Source: Polynucleobacter sp. HIN11
Lineage (GTDB): Bacteria > Pseudomonadota > Gammaproteobacteria > Burkholderiales > Burkholderiaceae
NCBI RefSeq assembly: GCF_030297675.1
Contig: NZ_AP028142.1
Span: 1-64,000, forward strand
Reading direction: 5' to 3'
DNA length: 64,000 bases
Shown here: in pieces, positions 23,306 to 35,890 of the stretch
Layout of the letters: each line of letters opens with the position of its first letter
How positions within the stretch are numbered: position 1 is the stretch's first letter
The notes under the pieces: model-generated
Told to the model about the DNA's origin: nothing
The model's database searches: none
Seen by the model: only the letters and a program-made list of their open reading frames with translations
Position numbers and translations under genes: made by a program

Positions 23306-24454
23306 TTACCTTGTTTCCCCATTGTTAGAGGGGGTAAGCAGAACCCGAACGGAGTTCGCGGTTTTATTGCCATCAAAATCGAGCCAGGCTTTCTCATTAA
23401 AGTCGTAGAGTTTGCAGGCTTTGGCGGTATCAAAATACCACTTCCAAGAAAACGGCTGAACAATAATTCTCTCTGGTAGAAGGGTTTCCAGGCGATTTTG
23501 GGCGGCCGGAAGGTTATACAGGGGAACGCTCATATCAACGTGATGCGCCGTATGTTCCATGATGTGATGCATCAGGGCTCCCCAATAGAAACCAAAGGTC
23601 AAGTGAACCGTGGTCGATACAAAAGGCTGTGCCCTTAACCACTCTGATTTATTGTCGTACCAACAAACTGCTGGGTGGGTATGGTGGACATAGACTACAA
23701 ACCCAATCATCCCGTTCCAGAATAAATAAGGAAGGACAAAGCCGCATAACAATGCGACCAGAACAGATTGCCCCGTGTTGATGGCAAAAAAGCTCAAAAG
23801 CCCAATCCAGATCAGGGCAAATGCGCTCACCAGAAGGTTATCTTTTAGAAAAATAGAACGGTCCGCAGGGCGGTATTTTTTATTGGGGAAGAACATTTTG
23901 TTCCACCAAATTTCAATCAAATAGTAGGCGATGGGCCCCCAACCACTCCGATAGTGCCGCTCTAGAAATTGACGCCATTTGGGAAGGGCGTCATATTCTG
24001 ATTTTGAAAGGGGCGCCCAAACGAAATCAAAGCCTTTGAGATTGGTTTGTCCATGATGAACTACGTTGTGCCCGATATCCCAAAGGCTGTACGGGGTAAG
24101 GGATGGTAAGAAGGCAATCCGACCAAGCACTTTGTTTAAGGTTCGATGAGGGGTAAAGCTCTGGTGACAGGCATCATGGCCCAAGATAAAGATTCGTCCA
24201 GTCACAAAACCGGCGATCACACCAAATAGAATTTTGATCAGAATGTTCTCAAAGTAAACCGTAGCGGCAATACTAAGAACCCACAAGAACGAATCTAGGA
24301 TCAAAAGAGAAATGGCCCGAACCGTGTTTCCCTCGGTCATTGGGCTCAACCATGAGCGAATAACCTTGCGGTGAGGAAGGGGAAGATCTGGGCTTAGGGG
24401 TGCCGGATTAACCAATACTTGATTGGATTGGAGGGCGCTATTTAGCTCTGACAC
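23306..24454 (-). CDS. Membrane fatty acid desaturase
   Basis: Integral-membrane desaturases use a di-iron centre and oxygen to insert a double bond in acyl chains. The 382-residue protein has the three histidine boxes HDACH (93-97), HNVVHH (129-134) and HTAHH (301-305), with hydrophobic segments near 45-90 and 200-260. The box spacing fits the acyl-lipid (delta-9/delta-12-like) family; regiospecificity cannot be judged. It may adjust membrane fluidity. It is on the minus strand, with tRNA-Arg upstream and the small CxxC gene downstream. Confidence 0.9.
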   Translation of the reverse strand: MSELNSALQSNQVLVNPAPLSPDLPLPHRKVIRSWLSPMTEGNTVRAISLLILDSFLWVLSIAATVYFENILIKILFGVIAGFVTGRIFILGHDACHQSFTPHRTLNKVLGRIAFLPSLTPYSLWDIGHNVVHHGQTNLKGFDFVWAPLSKSEYDALPKWRQFLERHYRSGWGPIAYYLIEIWWNKMFFPNKKYRPADRSIFLKDNLLVSAFALIWIGLLSFFAINTGQSVLVALLCGFVLPYLFWNGMIGFVVYVHHTHPAVCWYDNKSEWLRAQPFVSTTVHLTFGFYWGALMHHIMEHTAHHVDMSVPLYNLPAAQNRLETLLPERIIVQPFSWKWYFDTAKACKLYDFNEKAWLDFDGNKTANSVRVLLTPSNNGETR

Positions 24455-24522
24455 AGTGACTTTCTTAAGATCCTTGAATCATAGTGGTTTTTTGGGATTT
24501 CGGTATTACAGAATGATGAAAG

Positions 24523-24598
24523 TGGCGCGCCCGGCAGGAATCGAACCTGCGACCCTTGGCTTCGGAGGCCAATACTCTATCCACTGAGCTACGGGCGC
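24523..24598 (-). tRNA. tRNA-Arg (CCG)
   Basis: A 76-nt cloverleaf with acceptor GCGCCCG paired to CGGGCGC, TTCGAAT T-loop and anticodon CCG in CTCCGAA. The 3' CCA is encoded (24523-24525). It decodes CGG. Confidence 0.97.
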
Positions 24599-24651
24599 AA
24601 TCAAAATAATTCAGTATGTATTGTAAGTGCCTGAAACCAGGTTGCTCTCGG

Positions 24652-24657
24652 TATAAT
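24652..24657 (+). promoter_or_regulatory. Possible -10 element of cytochrome c5 gene
   Basis: A perfect TATAAT lies 41 bases before the cytochrome gene start. The -35 is unclear: TTGTAA at 24621 is too far and CTGAAA at 24631 is close to the short limit. Treat it as a weak prediction. Confidence 0.4.
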
Positions 24658-24697
24658 TCAATGCATTCTTAATTAACCACCCTTTTTTCGAGCCATT

Positions 24698-25219
24698 ATG
24701 AGTGAAGAGCACGGTAATTTAATCAAAAATACAAAGCAATTAAGTATTGCGGTAATTGCTAGTTTTTTTGTACCCCTAATCATCATTTTCCTGTTGATTG
24801 TTTATGTCAGCAGTGGGAAAAATAAAGAAAATGTGGCCTCAGAGAAGAGTACGGAGACCTTGATCAAGCCAGTTGGTAAATTGAATTTCAAAGATGCAAG
24901 CGCTCCTCGCGAAGTTCAAACGGGTGAGGCAGTTTACAAAGCAGTGTGCGCTTCTTGCCATAATTCGGGCGCTGCTGGCGCTCCCAAGTATGGCGATCCA
25001 TCTACCTGGGGTGGCAGAATCGCCAAGGGCTATGATGCGCTCTATGCATCGGTTATGAAGGGCAAGGGCGCGATGCCCGCTCGTGGCGGCGCAAGTCCTG
25101 CAGATGTGAGCGATTATGAAATTGCTCGATCGGTTGTTTATCTAGCGAATTCAGCGGGTGGAAAATTTGCTGAGCCCAAGGCCCCCGCTCCTACGCCAGC
25201 AGCAGAGCCAGCGAAGTAA
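24698..25219 (+). CDS. Membrane-anchored cytochrome c5-type protein
   Basis: The 173-residue protein has one N-terminal membrane helix (about 16-38) that probably stays as an anchor, a linker, then one c-type heme site CASCH with Cys84, Cys87 and His88. Met126 in GKGAMPARGG is the likely second axial ligand. The C-terminus is a proline/alanine-rich tail. It is probably a periplasmic electron carrier to a terminal oxidase; the partner is not shown by context. Its stop codon abuts the convergent rsmI stop with no bases between them. Confidence 0.9.
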   Translation: MSEEHGNLIKNTKQLSIAVIASFFVPLIIIFLLIVYVSSGKNKENVASEKSTETLIKPVGKLNFKDASAPREVQTGEAVYKAVCASCHNSGAAGAPKYGDPSTWGGRIAKGYDALYASVMKGKGAMPARGGASPADVSDYEIARSVVYLANSAGGKFAEPKAPAPTPAAEPAK

Positions 25220-26116
25220 TTACTCGCCCCCCTTCTTCACTGCAAGGGCAAGTTCGTAGGCCTCATTTTTTTGTAGGCCATACATCGACTGCAAAACTGC
25301 TGAGAGATCTTTGCTGCTCAATTGCTTGCTAAGCAATTGAGCTAAGCGTAAAGGCGCATTGCTTTCAATGACGATTTTGCGATCCCTGCCCTCAAGAACA
25401 AAGACAAATTCCCCCTTTAGGTGATTAGGGTTGTCTAGCCAGGCCGAGATTTCGTTGGGCCGTAATAAAAAAAGACTCTCAAATTTTTTACTAAGCTCCC
25501 GCCCAATGATTAATCGTCGATCATTACTCAGAAGCTCACTCAATCGAGTTAAGGTCTTGGTTAGGCGATGGGGGCTTTCGTAAAACACAGTTGGAATCGG
25601 GCTCTCAATCATTAAACGAAGTGTCTCTTCCACCTCATTTTTTGAGCTAGGCAAAAAACCAAGAAACTGAAATTGCCCATGGGCTGCTTGTAGTACACCC
25701 CCGGCAATCGAAAGAACTGCTGTCAGTGCGCTTGCTCCTGGAATGGGAATGGTTCGATAACCGTTCTTTTGAACTTCGGCGACCAAACGAGCCCCAGGAT
25801 CCGAGACTCCCGGGGTGCCAGCGTCTGATAGATAGGCCCAACGCTCTCCCGCTTTAAGACGATCTATTAGTTTTTTTGATGCCTCAAGTTCGTTGTGCTC
25901 ATGAATGGCCATCATTGGTTTGCTAATTCCATAATGCTTGAGAAGCAATAGGCTATGACGTTTGTCTTCACAGGCAATGCCGTCGACAAGGTTCAGCACA
26001 TGTAACGCCCTTAGTGTGATATCCCCTAGATTTCCGATCGGGGTTGCTACGACATACAAACTGGCGATTGGAAAGTCTTGCTTTTGCAATGCATCGAGTG
26101 ATGGTATTTCCAGCAT
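25220..26116 (-). CDS. rsmI: 16S rRNA 2'-O-ribose C1402 methyltransferase RsmI
   Basis: RsmI methylates the ribose of C1402 in the decoding centre of 16S rRNA. The 298-residue protein (E. coli 286) has LYVVATPIGNLGDITLRAL at the N-terminus, CEDKRHSLLLL, and SDAGTPGVSDPG, all typical of the tetrapyrrole-methylase-fold RsmI family. It is divergent from diaA, as in E. coli. A 97-base spacer separates their starts and would carry both promoters, though none stands out. Confidence 0.96.
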   Translation of the reverse strand: MLEIPSLDALQKQDFPIASLYVVATPIGNLGDITLRALHVLNLVDGIACEDKRHSLLLLKHYGISKPMMAIHEHNELEASKKLIDRLKAGERWAYLSDAGTPGVSDPGARLVAEVQKNGYRTIPIPGASALTAVLSIAGGVLQAAHGQFQFLGFLPSSKNEVEETLRLMIESPIPTVFYESPHRLTKTLTRLSELLSNDRRLIIGRELSKKFESLFLLRPNEISAWLDNPNHLKGEFVFVLEGRDRKIVIESNAPLRLAQLLSKQLSSKDLSAVLQSMYGLQKNEAYELALAVKKGGE

Positions 26117-26213
26117 GAAGAACCCCTTTAGAATTAATTATCCCTGCAAATGTATTGAAATGAAACCATATGGAGCAGCATTTGGGGATGGCAAAACAGA
26201 GCATAATATTGTG

Positions 26214-26822
26214 ATGAAAACAAAACCAATCGATGAGCTAAAAGCCAGAGCACAACAGCATTTTGTTGATAGTATTGCGACAAAGCAGTTAGGGGCCAAG
26301 GCCCTGCCTTCAGAAATTGCGCGCGCCATTCTTTTGATCACGCAATCGATTGAAGCGGGCGGAAAAATAATGGCCTGCGGAAATGGTGGATCTGCGGCAG
26401 ACGCACAACATTTTGCAGCCGAACTAATGGGTCGCTTTGAACGTGAGCGCCGCGAGCTTGCTGCGCTTGCACTCACAACCGACTCATCCATATTGACAGC
26501 CATCGGAAATGATTACAGCTATGAGGAAGTATTTAGCAAGCAGGTGCGCGGCATCGGGCGCCCGGGCGATGTATTGATTGCTATATCAACATCTGGGAAC
26601 TCAAAGAATGTCGTCAAAGCGATTGAAGCAGCGAAAAAGATTGGCATTCATATTGTTGCGATGACAGGTAATGGCGGGGGAAAGATTGCTGTGCTACTCA
26701 GCGGAGAAGATGTTCATTTATGTGTTCCAGCGACCCGTACTGCACGCATCCAAGAAACCCATCTACTTTTATTGCACTGCCTTTGCGATGGCGTTGATCA
26801 CGTTTTGTTTAACGAGGATTGA
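26214..26822 (+). CDS. diaA: SIS-domain protein DiaA / phosphoheptose isomerase-like
   Basis: DiaA binds DnaA and promotes its assembly at oriC; the related GmhA isomerises sedoheptulose 7-phosphate. The frame is open from 25962 inside rsmI, but ATG 26214 gives MKTKPIDELKARAQQHF and a usual 202 residues (E. coli DiaA 196). SIS motifs are GNGGSAADAQHFAAEL and AISTSGNSKNVV. The placement next to rsmI and a dolP-like gene matches the E. coli diaA locus, which favours DiaA over GmhA. A GmhA role cannot be excluded. Confidence 0.85.
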   Translation: MKTKPIDELKARAQQHFVDSIATKQLGAKALPSEIARAILLITQSIEAGGKIMACGNGGSAADAQHFAAELMGRFERERRELAALALTTDSSILTAIGNDYSYEEVFSKQVRGIGRPGDVLIAISTSGNSKNVVKAIEAAKKIGIHIVAMTGNGGGKIAVLLSGEDVHLCVPATRTARIQETHLLLLHCLCDGVDHVLFNED

Positions 26823-26823
26823 A

Positions 26824-27468
26824 ATGATGCGACTCATCAAAATAGTTTGTACCGCCTTAATTGCCCTGCAACTATCTGCTTGCGGCGTGTTAGTGGTTGG
26901 CGGCATGGTCGGTGGCGTAACAATACTGGCTGATCGCAGAACGCCCGCAGTTCAGGCAATTGATTTGGGAATTGAGATTGAGGCCAATAGTCAGCTCTCC
27001 AGAAAGTTCGGGGACTCTGCGCACATTGTCGTTGTTTCTTTTAACCAAAAAGTTCTCCTAATCGGCGAGGCGAAAGACGAGACCATCAAAGCTCAGGCAG
27101 GTAACGATGTGAAGGCGATGAAGAACGTTCGCTCTTTATTTAATGAAATTGTGATCGGGCCCAATAGCTCATTGGGTCAACGGGCAAGCGATGCTTATTT
27201 AGCCTCAAACATTAAAACCCAACTTATTTTTAGCCCTGATGTTCCCTCAAATTCTATGAACATTTCGGTTGAGAGTGGCAGGGTTTACCTAATGGGCATA
27301 TTGACTCAGCAAGAAGCTGACAAAGCCAAGCAAATTGTCAGCAAGGTAAGCGGCGTGAAGCAGGTGTTTGCCTTCTTTGACATTATTTCGGAGGCTGAGA
27401 AGCAGCGCCTTGAGCAAGAAGGCAAGGCAAGAACCTCGCAACCAGATACGAATCCTGCCCCAAATTAA
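26824..27468 (+). CDS. dolP: BON-domain outer-membrane lipoprotein DolP-like
   Basis: DolP (YraP) is a lipoprotein with two BON domains that binds anionic phospholipid and supports outer-membrane integrity. From ATG 26824 the product is 214 residues (E. coli 191). It starts with a signal peptide ending in the lipobox LSAC, with the lipidated cysteine at about residue 20. Two BON repeats follow, the second with ISVESGRVYLMGILTQQEADKAK. It begins one base after the diaA stop, so the two are coupled. The C-terminal tail is charged and proline-containing. Confidence 0.88.
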   Translation: MMRLIKIVCTALIALQLSACGVLVVGGMVGGVTILADRRTPAVQAIDLGIEIEANSQLSRKFGDSAHIVVVSFNQKVLLIGEAKDETIKAQAGNDVKAMKNVRSLFNEIVIGPNSSLGQRASDAYLASNIKTQLIFSPDVPSNSMNISVESGRVYLMGILTQQEADKAKQIVSKVSGVKQVFAFFDIISEAEKQRLEQEGKARTSQPDTNPAPN

Positions 27469-27645
27469 ATTCGGATGCTTTTTGATCCCAATTAATTAGT
27501 ATTTACCCTAATATCTAGAGCTAGCGCCTTATATGAGTTTAAAGAATTGGCCTAGGGGGCTTTCTAAGCCATTGATTTTATTGTAGCCCAAATTGATGGG
27601 GCTAATTTGGGGGTCCGGCGGCATAAAAATATTTGTAAGAAGGTG

Positions 27646-27674
27646 TTGACATCCTTCTAAGGGTATGTCATAGT
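27646..27674 (+). promoter_or_regulatory. Predicted rrn operon promoter
   Basis: A perfect TTGACA (27646-27651) is followed after 17 bases by CATAGT (27669-27674). An A/T-rich stretch at about 27622-27640 could serve as an UP element. It is about 210 bases upstream of 16S. Confidence 0.65.
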
Positions 27675-27883
27675 TATGGACTTCGCTGAATTCCCATGAA
27701 TTGTCTCTGGGGACAGCCTTCTTTAAAAATTAGTCAACCGATAATTGTGGGTACTGAGTAGAGGCATCCAGTCCTTCGGGACAGATGTAAATAAACAGTA
27801 CTCATAGACAGTAAAAATGATTTGGTTTTTTACCAAGTCAATTTCTTAAATGAGTGCGACGAACCGCAAGGTTCACAGGAATT
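27675..27883 (+). promoter_or_regulatory. rrn leader with boxB, boxA and 16S processing arm
   Basis: The transcribed leader has a small stem (TGTC 27702-27705 with GACA 27712-27715) resembling boxB, then TTCTTTAAAAA at 27719-27729 resembling boxA, in the order seen in antiterminated rRNA leaders. Bases 27733-27758 pair with 29437-29462 beyond 16S. The bases from 27469 to 27621, between dolP and the promoter, hold only two overlapping inverted repeats (27584-27611) and no gene. Confidence 0.65.
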
Positions 27884-29419
<1,536 letters not shown>

Positions 29420-29474
29420 GAGAATGATGCTAAAACTTTAGTACCCACACTTATCGGTTGACGAAAAACGCCAC

Positions 29475-29551
29475 GGGTCTGTAGCTCAGCTGGTTAGAGC
29501 ACCGTCTTGATAAGGCGGGGGTCGTAGGTTCAAGTCCTACCAGACCCACCA
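29475..29551 (+). tRNA. tRNA-Ile (GAT)
   Basis: A 77-nt tRNA in the 16S-23S spacer. Acceptor GGGTCTG pairs with CAGACCC, the anticodon loop is CTTGATAAG and CCA is encoded. Confidence 0.98.
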
Positions 29552-29579
29552 TCAAGCGGCGGTACAGACTGCGGTCGAT

Positions 29580-29655
29580 GGGGGATTAGCTCAGCTGGGA
29601 GAGCACCTGCTTTGCAAGCAGGGGGTCGTCGGTTCGATCCCGTCATCCTCCACCA
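29580..29655 (+). tRNA. tRNA-Ala (TGC)
   Basis: A 76-nt tRNA in the 16S-23S spacer. Acceptor GGGGGAT pairs with ATCCTCC through one G-U pair, the anticodon loop is TTTGCAA and CCA is encoded. Confidence 0.98.
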
Positions 29656-29710
29656 TCATTAAATGTCAAAACAAAGCATTGATGCAGTGTTTTGTTTTGC
29701 CATTTATGGC

Positions 29711-29738
29711 TGTTCTTTAACAATTTGAGTAAGCAATG
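29711..29738 (+). promoter_or_regulatory. Spacer boxA and 5' arm of the 23S processing stem
   Basis: TGTTCTTTAACAATT at 29711-29725 is a near-perfect antitermination boxA, as found ahead of 23S in other bacteria. CAATTTGAGTAAGCAATG at 29721-29738 pairs with 32826-32843 after 23S. The two elements overlap by five bases. Confidence 0.75.
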
Positions 29739-29892
29739 CGTTTGATGCATCTTTGAGAGTGCATCAAACAACAAGTAGTATGGGTAGTGATTGAATCATC
29801 AGTAATACAAATGAGTTTTATCAAGTTTGGATTACGGCAAACATGTCAGAAGTAAAACCTGTAACAGGTATCAGTAATGGTGCTCGTTATAG

Positions 29893-32764
<2,872 letters not shown>

Positions 32765-32769
32765 ATAAC

Positions 32770-32865
32770 CAGCACCATTGTGCTGAAGTTTGCGTGATTC
32801 AAGTCACTATCGATATTAAGTAATACATTGCTTGCTCAAATTGGGTTGTTTCTTTTGAAACAGCC
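32770..32865 (+). other. 23S-5S spacer hairpins and processing arms
   Basis: The spacer holds a CAGCAC/GTGCTG hairpin (32770-32785), a strand pairing back to 29785-29798 (32795-32809), the arm 32826-32843 pairing to 29721-29738, and a nine-pair hairpin GGTTGTTTC/GAAACAGCC (32844-32865) just before 5S. These look like rRNA processing structures. Confidence 0.7.
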
Positions 32866-32874
32866 TATCCTCTA

Positions 32875-32991
32875 CGCCCGGTGACCATAGCGAGTTGGAA
32901 CCACCCCTTCCCATCCCGAACAGGACCGTGAAACGACTCAACGCCGATGATAGTGCGGATTACCCGTGTGAAAGTAGGTAATTGCCGGGCA
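32875..32991 (+). rRNA. rrf: 5S ribosomal RNA
   Basis: About 117 bases closed by GCCCGG/CCGGGC terminal pairing, with the betaproteobacterial core ACCATAGCGAGTTGGAACC, CCCATCCCGAACAGG and GTGTGAAAGTAGGTAATTGCC. Exact ends are estimated. Confidence 0.95.
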
Positions 32992-33001
32992 CCAATGTGT
33001 G

Positions 33002-33031
33002 ACGCCCAGACCCCTACGGTCTGGGCGTTTT
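33002..33031 (+). terminator. Rho-independent terminator of the rrn operon
   Basis: A perfect 11-bp stem (ACGCCCAGACC 33002-33012 with GGTCTGGGCGT 33018-33028) and a five-base loop are followed by TTTT. It lies just after 5S, so the downstream tRNA-tuf cluster probably has its own promoter or uses read-through. Confidence 0.92.
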
Positions 33032-33096
33032 CACTTGTGGAAGAAGGACTTGCAGATTGACAGCAGTGACCGAACAAGAGAAAATGTAAGGTTCTC

Positions 33097-33182
33097 GGAG
33101 AGATGCCCGAGCGGCTAAAGGGGGCAGACTGTAAATCTGTTGGCTTACGCCTACGTTGGTTCGAATCCAACTCTCTCCACCA
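33097..33182 (+). tRNA. tRNA-Tyr (GTA)
   Basis: An 86-nt class II tRNA with a long variable arm. Acceptor GGAGAGA pairs with TCTCTCC, the anticodon is in CTGTAAA and CCA is encoded. Confidence 0.98.
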
Positions 33183-33255
33183 GATGAATTGGTAGCAAAA
33201 GAAGTAAGAGCGGAATAAGTGAAGTATGAGTGGATGTAATTAAGCAGTATTTACT

Positions 33256-33329
33256 GCGGGTGTAGCTCAATGGTAGAGCTGAAGCCTTCCAAGCTTATGA
33301 CGAGGGTTCGATTCCCTTCACCCGCTCCA
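33256..33329 (+). tRNA. tRNA-Gly (TCC)
   Basis: A 74-nt tRNA. Acceptor GCGGGTG pairs with CACCCGC, the anticodon is in CTTCCAA and CCA is encoded. Confidence 0.97.
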
Positions 33330-33378
33330 GCTTTTGTAGTTCATGTGCAGTATTGACGCAGTGTGATGTAAGAGCGCT

Positions 33379-33453
<75 letters not shown>

Positions 33454-33516
33454 GTTTTTGTGGTTAATTTTTTAGTGTGACTCAATTTGATTTAAGTAGA
33501 TTACAAGGCACCCAAA

Positions 33517-34707
33517 ATGGCAAAAGAAAAATTTGAACGGACTAAACCCCATGTGAACGTTGGCACCATTGGTCACGTCGACCACGGTAAGACCACGCTA
33601 ACCGCGGCAATCACCACCGTGCTCTCCAAGCTCTTTGGTGGCGAAGCAAAAGCCTACGATCAGATCGATGCGGCCCCTGAAGAGAAGGCCCGTGGTATTA
33701 CGATTAATACCGCCCACGTCGAGTACGAGACCAAGAACCGTCACTACGCGCACGTCGATTGCCCAGGTCACGCCGACTATGTGAAGAACATGATTACTGG
33801 TGCTGCCCAGATGGACGGCGCTATTTTGGTGGTCTCGGCAGCCGATGGCCCCATGCCCCAAACCCGTGAGCACATCCTCTTGGCCCGCCAAGTAGGCGTG
33901 CCTTACATCATCGTGTTTATGAACAAATGCGATATGGTCGACGACGCTGAACTCTTAGAGCTCGTGGAGATGGAAGTGCGTGAGCTGCTCTCCAAGTATG
34001 AGTTCCCAGGCGACGATACCCCCATTGTCAAGGGCTCTGCCAAGCTCGCCTTAGAAGGCGACAAGGGTGAGTTGGGCGAAGGCGCCATCATGAAGCTTGC
34101 TGAAGCTTTAGATAGCTATATCCCCAATCCTGAGCGTGCGATTGATGGCGCATTCTTGATGCCAGTCGAAGACGTGTTCTCGATCTCTGGTCGTGGCACG
34201 GTGGTGACCGGTCGTGTTGAGCGCGGCATTATTAAAGTCGGTGAAGAGATTGAGATCGTCGGTATTAAGCCCACCCTCAAAACCACCTGCACTGGCGTAG
34301 AGATGTTCCGTAAACTGCTCGATCAAGGTCAAGCAGGTGATAACGTCGGTATCCTCTTGCGCGGCACCAAGCGCGAGGAAGTCGAGCGTGGCCAAGTATT
34401 AGCTAAGCCCGGCTCGATTACCCCCCACACCCACTTTACTGCTGAGGTTTATGTGTTGTCCAAAGATGAGGGCGGTCGTCACACCCCCTTCTTTAACAAC
34501 TACCGCCCTCAGTTTTACTTCCGTACCACCGATGTCACCGGCTCAATTGAGTTGCCTAAGGACAAAGAGATGGTGATGCCTGGCGATAACGTCACCATCA
34601 CCGTAAAGCTTATTGCCCCCATCGCGATGGAAGAGGGCTTGCGCTTTGCAATCCGTGAAGGCGGTCGTACCGTCGGTGCGGGTGTAGTTGCGAAGATTTT
34701 GGCTTAA
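33517..34707 (+). CDS. tuf: Elongation factor Tu (first copy)
   Basis: EF-Tu delivers aminoacyl-tRNA to the ribosome as a GTP complex. The 396-residue protein has the G-domain motifs GHVDHGKT (19-26), DCPGHADY and NKCD, followed by two beta-barrel domains. Codon use is strongly biased toward C-ending codons such as ACC, CCC and CTC compared with neighbours, as expected for very high expression. It lies in a tRNA-Tyr-Gly-Thr-tuf-Trp cluster typical of proteobacteria. Its DNA appears identical to the second copy at 50154, including 12 bases upstream of the ATG. Confidence 0.98.
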   Translation: MAKEKFERTKPHVNVGTIGHVDHGKTTLTAAITTVLSKLFGGEAKAYDQIDAAPEEKARGITINTAHVEYETKNRHYAHVDCPGHADYVKNMITGAAQMDGAILVVSAADGPMPQTREHILLARQVGVPYIIVFMNKCDMVDDAELLELVEMEVRELLSKYEFPGDDTPIVKGSAKLALEGDKGELGEGAIMKLAEALDSYIPNPERAIDGAFLMPVEDVFSISGRGTVVTGRVERGIIKVGEEIEIVGIKPTLKTTCTGVEMFRKLLDQGQAGDNVGILLRGTKREEVERGQVLAKPGSITPHTHFTAEVYVLSKDEGGRHTPFFNNYRPQFYFRTTDVTGSIELPKDKEMVMPGDNVTITVKLIAPIAMEEGLRFAIREGGRTVGAGVVAKILA

Positions 34708-34716
34708 GAAGGAATT

Positions 34717-34792
34717 AGGGGCGTAGCTCAATTGGCAGAGCGTTGGTCTCCAAAACCAAAGGTTGGGGGTTCGATGCCCTCCGCCCCTGCCA
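34717..34792 (+). tRNA. tRNA-Trp (CCA)
   Basis: A 76-nt tRNA nine bases after tuf. Acceptor AGGGGCG pairs with CGCCCCT, the anticodon is in CTCCAAA and the 3' CCA is encoded. Confidence 0.97.
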
Positions 34793-34818
34793 GCATTATT
34801 TTGTAAGTGGATTTGTAA

Positions 34819-35196
34819 ATGTCACAACAAACGATAGATAGCTCGGAGCAGAAATCAGGTTGGGTCAGCCTTGTAGCGGTTGCTATTGTGATCGCTGCGC
34901 TGGTTCTTTATTACACCCTGATTGACCAAGGCTATTGGGTTCGTCTTGCTGCGTTATTGGGCGGAATTGCTCTCGCGGTTATTTTGATGGCATTTTCAGC
35001 CGATGGTAAGCGTTTTATAGCTTATAGCAAAGACTCTTGGCTAGAGGTAAAAAAAGTAGTTTGGCCGACCCGCCAAGAATCAACTCGCATGACTCTCGTT
35101 GTATTCGGCTTTGTTCTAATCATGGCGCTTTTTTTATGGTTAATTGATAAATTGGTCGAATGGCTCGTGTTCTCAATCTTTTTAGGCTGGAAGTGA
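34819..35196 (+). CDS. secE: Preprotein translocase subunit SecE
   Basis: SecE clamps SecY in the Sec channel. The 125-residue protein has three hydrophobic segments like the E. coli form (127 residues): two near 14-33 and 39-57, and a third near the C-terminus. The conserved cytoplasmic stretch EVKKVVWPTRQES is present. It follows tRNA-Trp by 26 bases and precedes nusG by six. Confidence 0.95.
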   Translation: MSQQTIDSSEQKSGWVSLVAVAIVIAALVLYYTLIDQGYWVRLAALLGGIALAVILMAFSADGKRFIAYSKDSWLEVKKVVWPTRQESTRMTLVVFGFVLIMALFLWLIDKLVEWLVFSIFLGWK

Positions 35197-35202
35197 GGCA
35201 AT

Positions 35203-35775
35203 ATGGTTGATACTGATATGGTTTCCAACCCTCAGGCAACTGGCAATATGCGCTGGTATGTAATCCACGCCTATTCTGGTATGGAAAAGAGTGTAAAGAA
35301 GGGGCTCGAAGAGCGCATTGCGCGCTCCGGAATGGCTGAAAAGTTTGGCCGTATATTGGTTCCATCCGAGGAAGTGGTAGAAGTTAAATCAGGCCAAAAG
35401 GCTGTTTCTGAGCGTCGTTTTTTCCCCGGTTATGTATTAATTGAGATGGAAATGACCGATGAAACCTGGCATTTAGTCAAAAATACGCCCAAGGTTACCG
35501 GTTTCGTGGGCGGTGTTCGCAATCGCCCATCCCCAATTTCGACTGCAGAAGTCAGCAAAATCATGGATCAAATGCAGGCCGGGGTAGATAAGCCTAAGCC
35601 TAAGACCCTATTTGAGGTGGGTGAGATGGTTCGTGTCAAAGAAGGCCCATTTACCGATTTCAATGGAAATGTGGAAGAAGTGAACTATGAGAAGTCAAAA
35701 CTCCGCGTTTCTGTTACAATTTTTGGTCGTGGTACTCCCGTTGAGCTTGAATTCGGCCAAGTGGAGAAGATGTAA
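35203..35775 (+). CDS. nusG: Transcription termination/antitermination protein NusG
   Basis: NusG binds RNA polymerase and links it to Rho, to the S10 antitermination complex and to the leading ribosome. The 190-residue protein (E. coli 181) has the NGN domain [20 protein letters not shown] with [10 protein letters not shown], and a C-terminal KOW domain with [19 protein letters not shown] 35203 follows GAGG overlapping the secE stop. A second ATG at 35218 is possible. It is followed by a 115-base spacer before rplK. Confidence 0.96.
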   Translation: MVDTDMVSNPQATGNMRWYVIHAYSGMEKSVKKGLEERIARSGMAEKFGRILVPSEEVVEVKSGQKAVSERRFFPGYVLIEMEMTDETWHLVKNTPKVTGFVGGVRNRPSPISTAEVSKIMDQMQAGVDKPKPKTLFEVGEMVRVKEGPFTDFNGNVEEVNYEKSKLRVSVTIFGRGTPVELEFGQVEKM

Positions 35776-35890
35776 TTTGTAGAAGTATCAAGTAGTTAGC
35801 GAGGAGCGGATCCAGAACACGCCAATTCTGGTGAAGCGTTTACTCAACAGCGGTTAACACAATTGGTTAGCGCGCTTTTTTGGAGCAAGT
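35776..35890 (+). promoter_or_regulatory. nusG-rplK spacer, possible L1-responsive leader
   Basis: The 115-base spacer holds a CCAGAA/TTCTGG hairpin (35812-35831) and a GC-rich AGCGCGCT palindrome followed by a T-run just before the rplK ribosome binding site. In E. coli L1 represses the L11-L1 operon through a leader site here. I see structure but cannot confirm an L1 site. Confidence 0.4.

Noticed and set aside
25962..26213. 84-residue N-terminal extension of DiaA
   Set aside because: It lies mostly antisense to the rsmI N-terminus and does not resemble SIS proteins; ATG 26214 gives the normal length.
32844..32865. GTTTC...GAAAC palindrome that resembles parS
   Set aside because: The centre is TTTT instead of ACGT; it is better explained as a 5S processing hairpin.
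32865..33170. 101-residue minus-strand frame starting MDSNQRRRKPTDLQSAPFS
   Set aside because: It is the complement of tRNA-Tyr and part of 5S rRNA. This peptide type is a well-known artefact of antisense tRNA translation.
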